Below are positions 63,236 through 64,000 of a stretch of 64,000 nucleotides of DNA, piece by piece (the stretch's first letter is position 1; the number at the start of each line of letters is the position of its first letter). Source of the DNA: Agromyces archimandritae (GTDB taxonomy: Bacteria; Actinomycetota; Actinomycetes; Actinomycetales; Microbacteriaceae); assembly GCF_018024495.1 (NCBI RefSeq), contig NZ_CP071696.1, forward strand, positions 744,001-808,000, given 5' to 3'. The notes under the pieces are model-generated. The model worked only from the letters and a program-made list of their open reading frames with translations. It made no database searches and was not told the DNA's origin. The position numbers and the translations under genes were made by a program.

Positions 63236-64000
63236 ATGAGCTCCCCCGAACCCCGCCAGACGTCCGGCCGCCGCCGAGGCTTCGGCCGCCGCCCCGCGCC
63301 CGACGGGCCGCGCGCCACCTTCCGGCAGCTCCTCCCGTTCATCCTCGAGCACAAGCCCGTGCTCGCCTGGGTGGCCGTGCTCAGCATCGTCGCCGCGCTC
63401 GCCGGCCTCGCCCAGCCGCTGCTCATCGGGCAGGTCATCACCGTCGTCGAGTCGGGCGAGACGCTCGGGGCGCTCGTCTGGGTCCTCGTCGGTCTCGTCG
63501 TCGTGAACGGGGTCATCACCGGCTACCAGCACTACCTGCTGCAACGAACCGGCGAGGGCATCGTCCTCTCCAGCCGCAAGCGCCTCGTCGCCCGCATCCT
63601 GCACCTGCCGATCTCCGAGTTCGACACGCGCCGCACCGGCGACCTCGTCTCCCGCGTCGGCAGCGACACGACGCTGCTGCGCGCCGTGCTCACCCAGGGG
63701 CTCGTCGAGGCGATCGGCGGTGCCGTCACCTTCGTCGGCGCCCTCGTCGCGATGCTCATCATCGACCCCGTGCTCCTCGGCCTCACCGCCCTCGTCGTCG
63801 CCGTCGCCATCGTCACCGTGACGCTGCTGTCGGGCCGGGTCCGGGATGCCTCGCACCGCGCCCAGACGAAGGTCGGCGATGTCGCCGCCGCCGTCGAGCG
63901 GGCGATCGGCGCCGTGCGCACGATCCGCGCGGCCGGCGCCACCGAACGGGAGGCCGCCGCCGTCGACCGCGAGGCGGAGGGCGCCTGGAAGATGGGCGTG
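63236..64000 (+). CDS. ABC exporter (fused membrane and ATPase), N-terminal part
   Basis: The frame from ATG 63236 (AGGAAGG 5 nt upstream) runs open to the window end, giving 255 residues of the membrane domain of a type IV half-transporter. Helices occur near 41-62 (LAWVAVLSIVAALAGLAQPLL), 80-97 and 160-200. RILHLPISEFDTRRTGDLVSRVGSDTTLLR (in part) is the classic coupling-loop signature, and SHRAQTKVGDVAAAVERAIGAVRTIRA follows. The ATPase domain must lie downstream. It probably exports a lipid, drug or peptide; the substrate is not predictable. Confidence 0.85.
   Translation, partial: MSSPEPRQTSGRRRGFGRRPAPDGPRATFRQLLPFILEHKPVLAWVAVLSIVAALAGLAQPLLIGQVITVVESGETLGALVWVLVGLVVVNGVITGYQHYLLQRTGEGIVLSSRKRLVARILHLPISEFDTRRTGDLVSRVGSDTTLLRAVLTQGLVEAIGGAVTFVGALVAMLIIDPVLLGLTALVVAVAIVTVTLLSGRVRDASHRAQTKVGDVAAAVERAIGAVRTIRAAGATEREAAAVDREAEGAWKMGV

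Overview
The window is high-GC DNA with short intergenic gaps, many 4-bp ATGA gene overlaps and frequent GTG starts. It encodes a three-part acyl-CoA carboxylase (beta, epsilon, biotinylated alpha), LpdA, an RFN-ribD-E-BA-H operon and sortase-anchored giant surface proteins. Together these point to an actinomycete, most likely of the family Microbacteriaceae; this is inferred from gene content and not from a marker gene. At least nine genes have a -10 hexamer ending 6-8 nt before the start codon, so leaderless transcription appears common.

Layout. 1-1003: end of an acyl-CoA carboxylase operon (accD partial, accE). 1359-4674: a cassette of slightly lower GC with its own promoter, encoding a small secreted protein, three membrane proteins and an ABC ATPase; it resembles a secreted-peptide transport or immunity locus. 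5135-8038 (minus strand): a LuxR-type response regulator, a sensor kinase and a second, degenerate kinase-like membrane protein. 8088-11989: an RNA methyltransferase facing maf and the biotin carboxylase/carrier subunit accA3. 12057-16329: lpdA, purine nucleoside phosphorylase and a phosphohexomutase-family enzyme. 16387-26527 (minus strand): nucleoside uptake and salvage, made of two BMP lipoproteins, an ABC ATPase, two permeases, cytidine deaminase, thymidine phosphorylase, adenosine deaminase and a lone PTS IIA protein. 26559-27677: mannose-1-phosphate guanylyltransferase. 27883-31324: sdhCDAB. 31337-32585: a terminator, a 3 x 40 bp tandem repeat, an internally deleted SDR remnant and an intact SDR.

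32753-49089 (minus strand): three very large secreted, sortase-type surface proteins (1546, 1110 and 2664 aa). Two carry a von Willebrand A domain, all have long repeat stalks, and all end in an LPxTG/LAxTG-like motif, a membrane helix and an Arg-rich tail. 49376-50551: a BrkB/YihY membrane protein. 50664-54162: a second peptide-export-like cassette with a 25-codon ORF, a strong hairpin, a lipoprotein, a peptidoglycan-binding membrane adaptor, an ABC ATPase and a MacB/FtsX-type permease. 54240-60446: exonuclease III, trpS, a GNAT protein, then an FMN riboswitch with ribD-ribE-ribBA-ribH. 60536-64000: a small membrane protein, an MFS metabolite transporter, a small ABM-like protein and the start of an ABC exporter.

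The two most promising regions for new biology are the 25-codon ORF with its exporter (50664-54162) and the giant adhesin trio. The secreted-protein/ABC cassette at 1359-4674, inserted between carboxylase genes, comes next. No rRNA, tRNA, CRISPR array or complete insertion sequence was seen.
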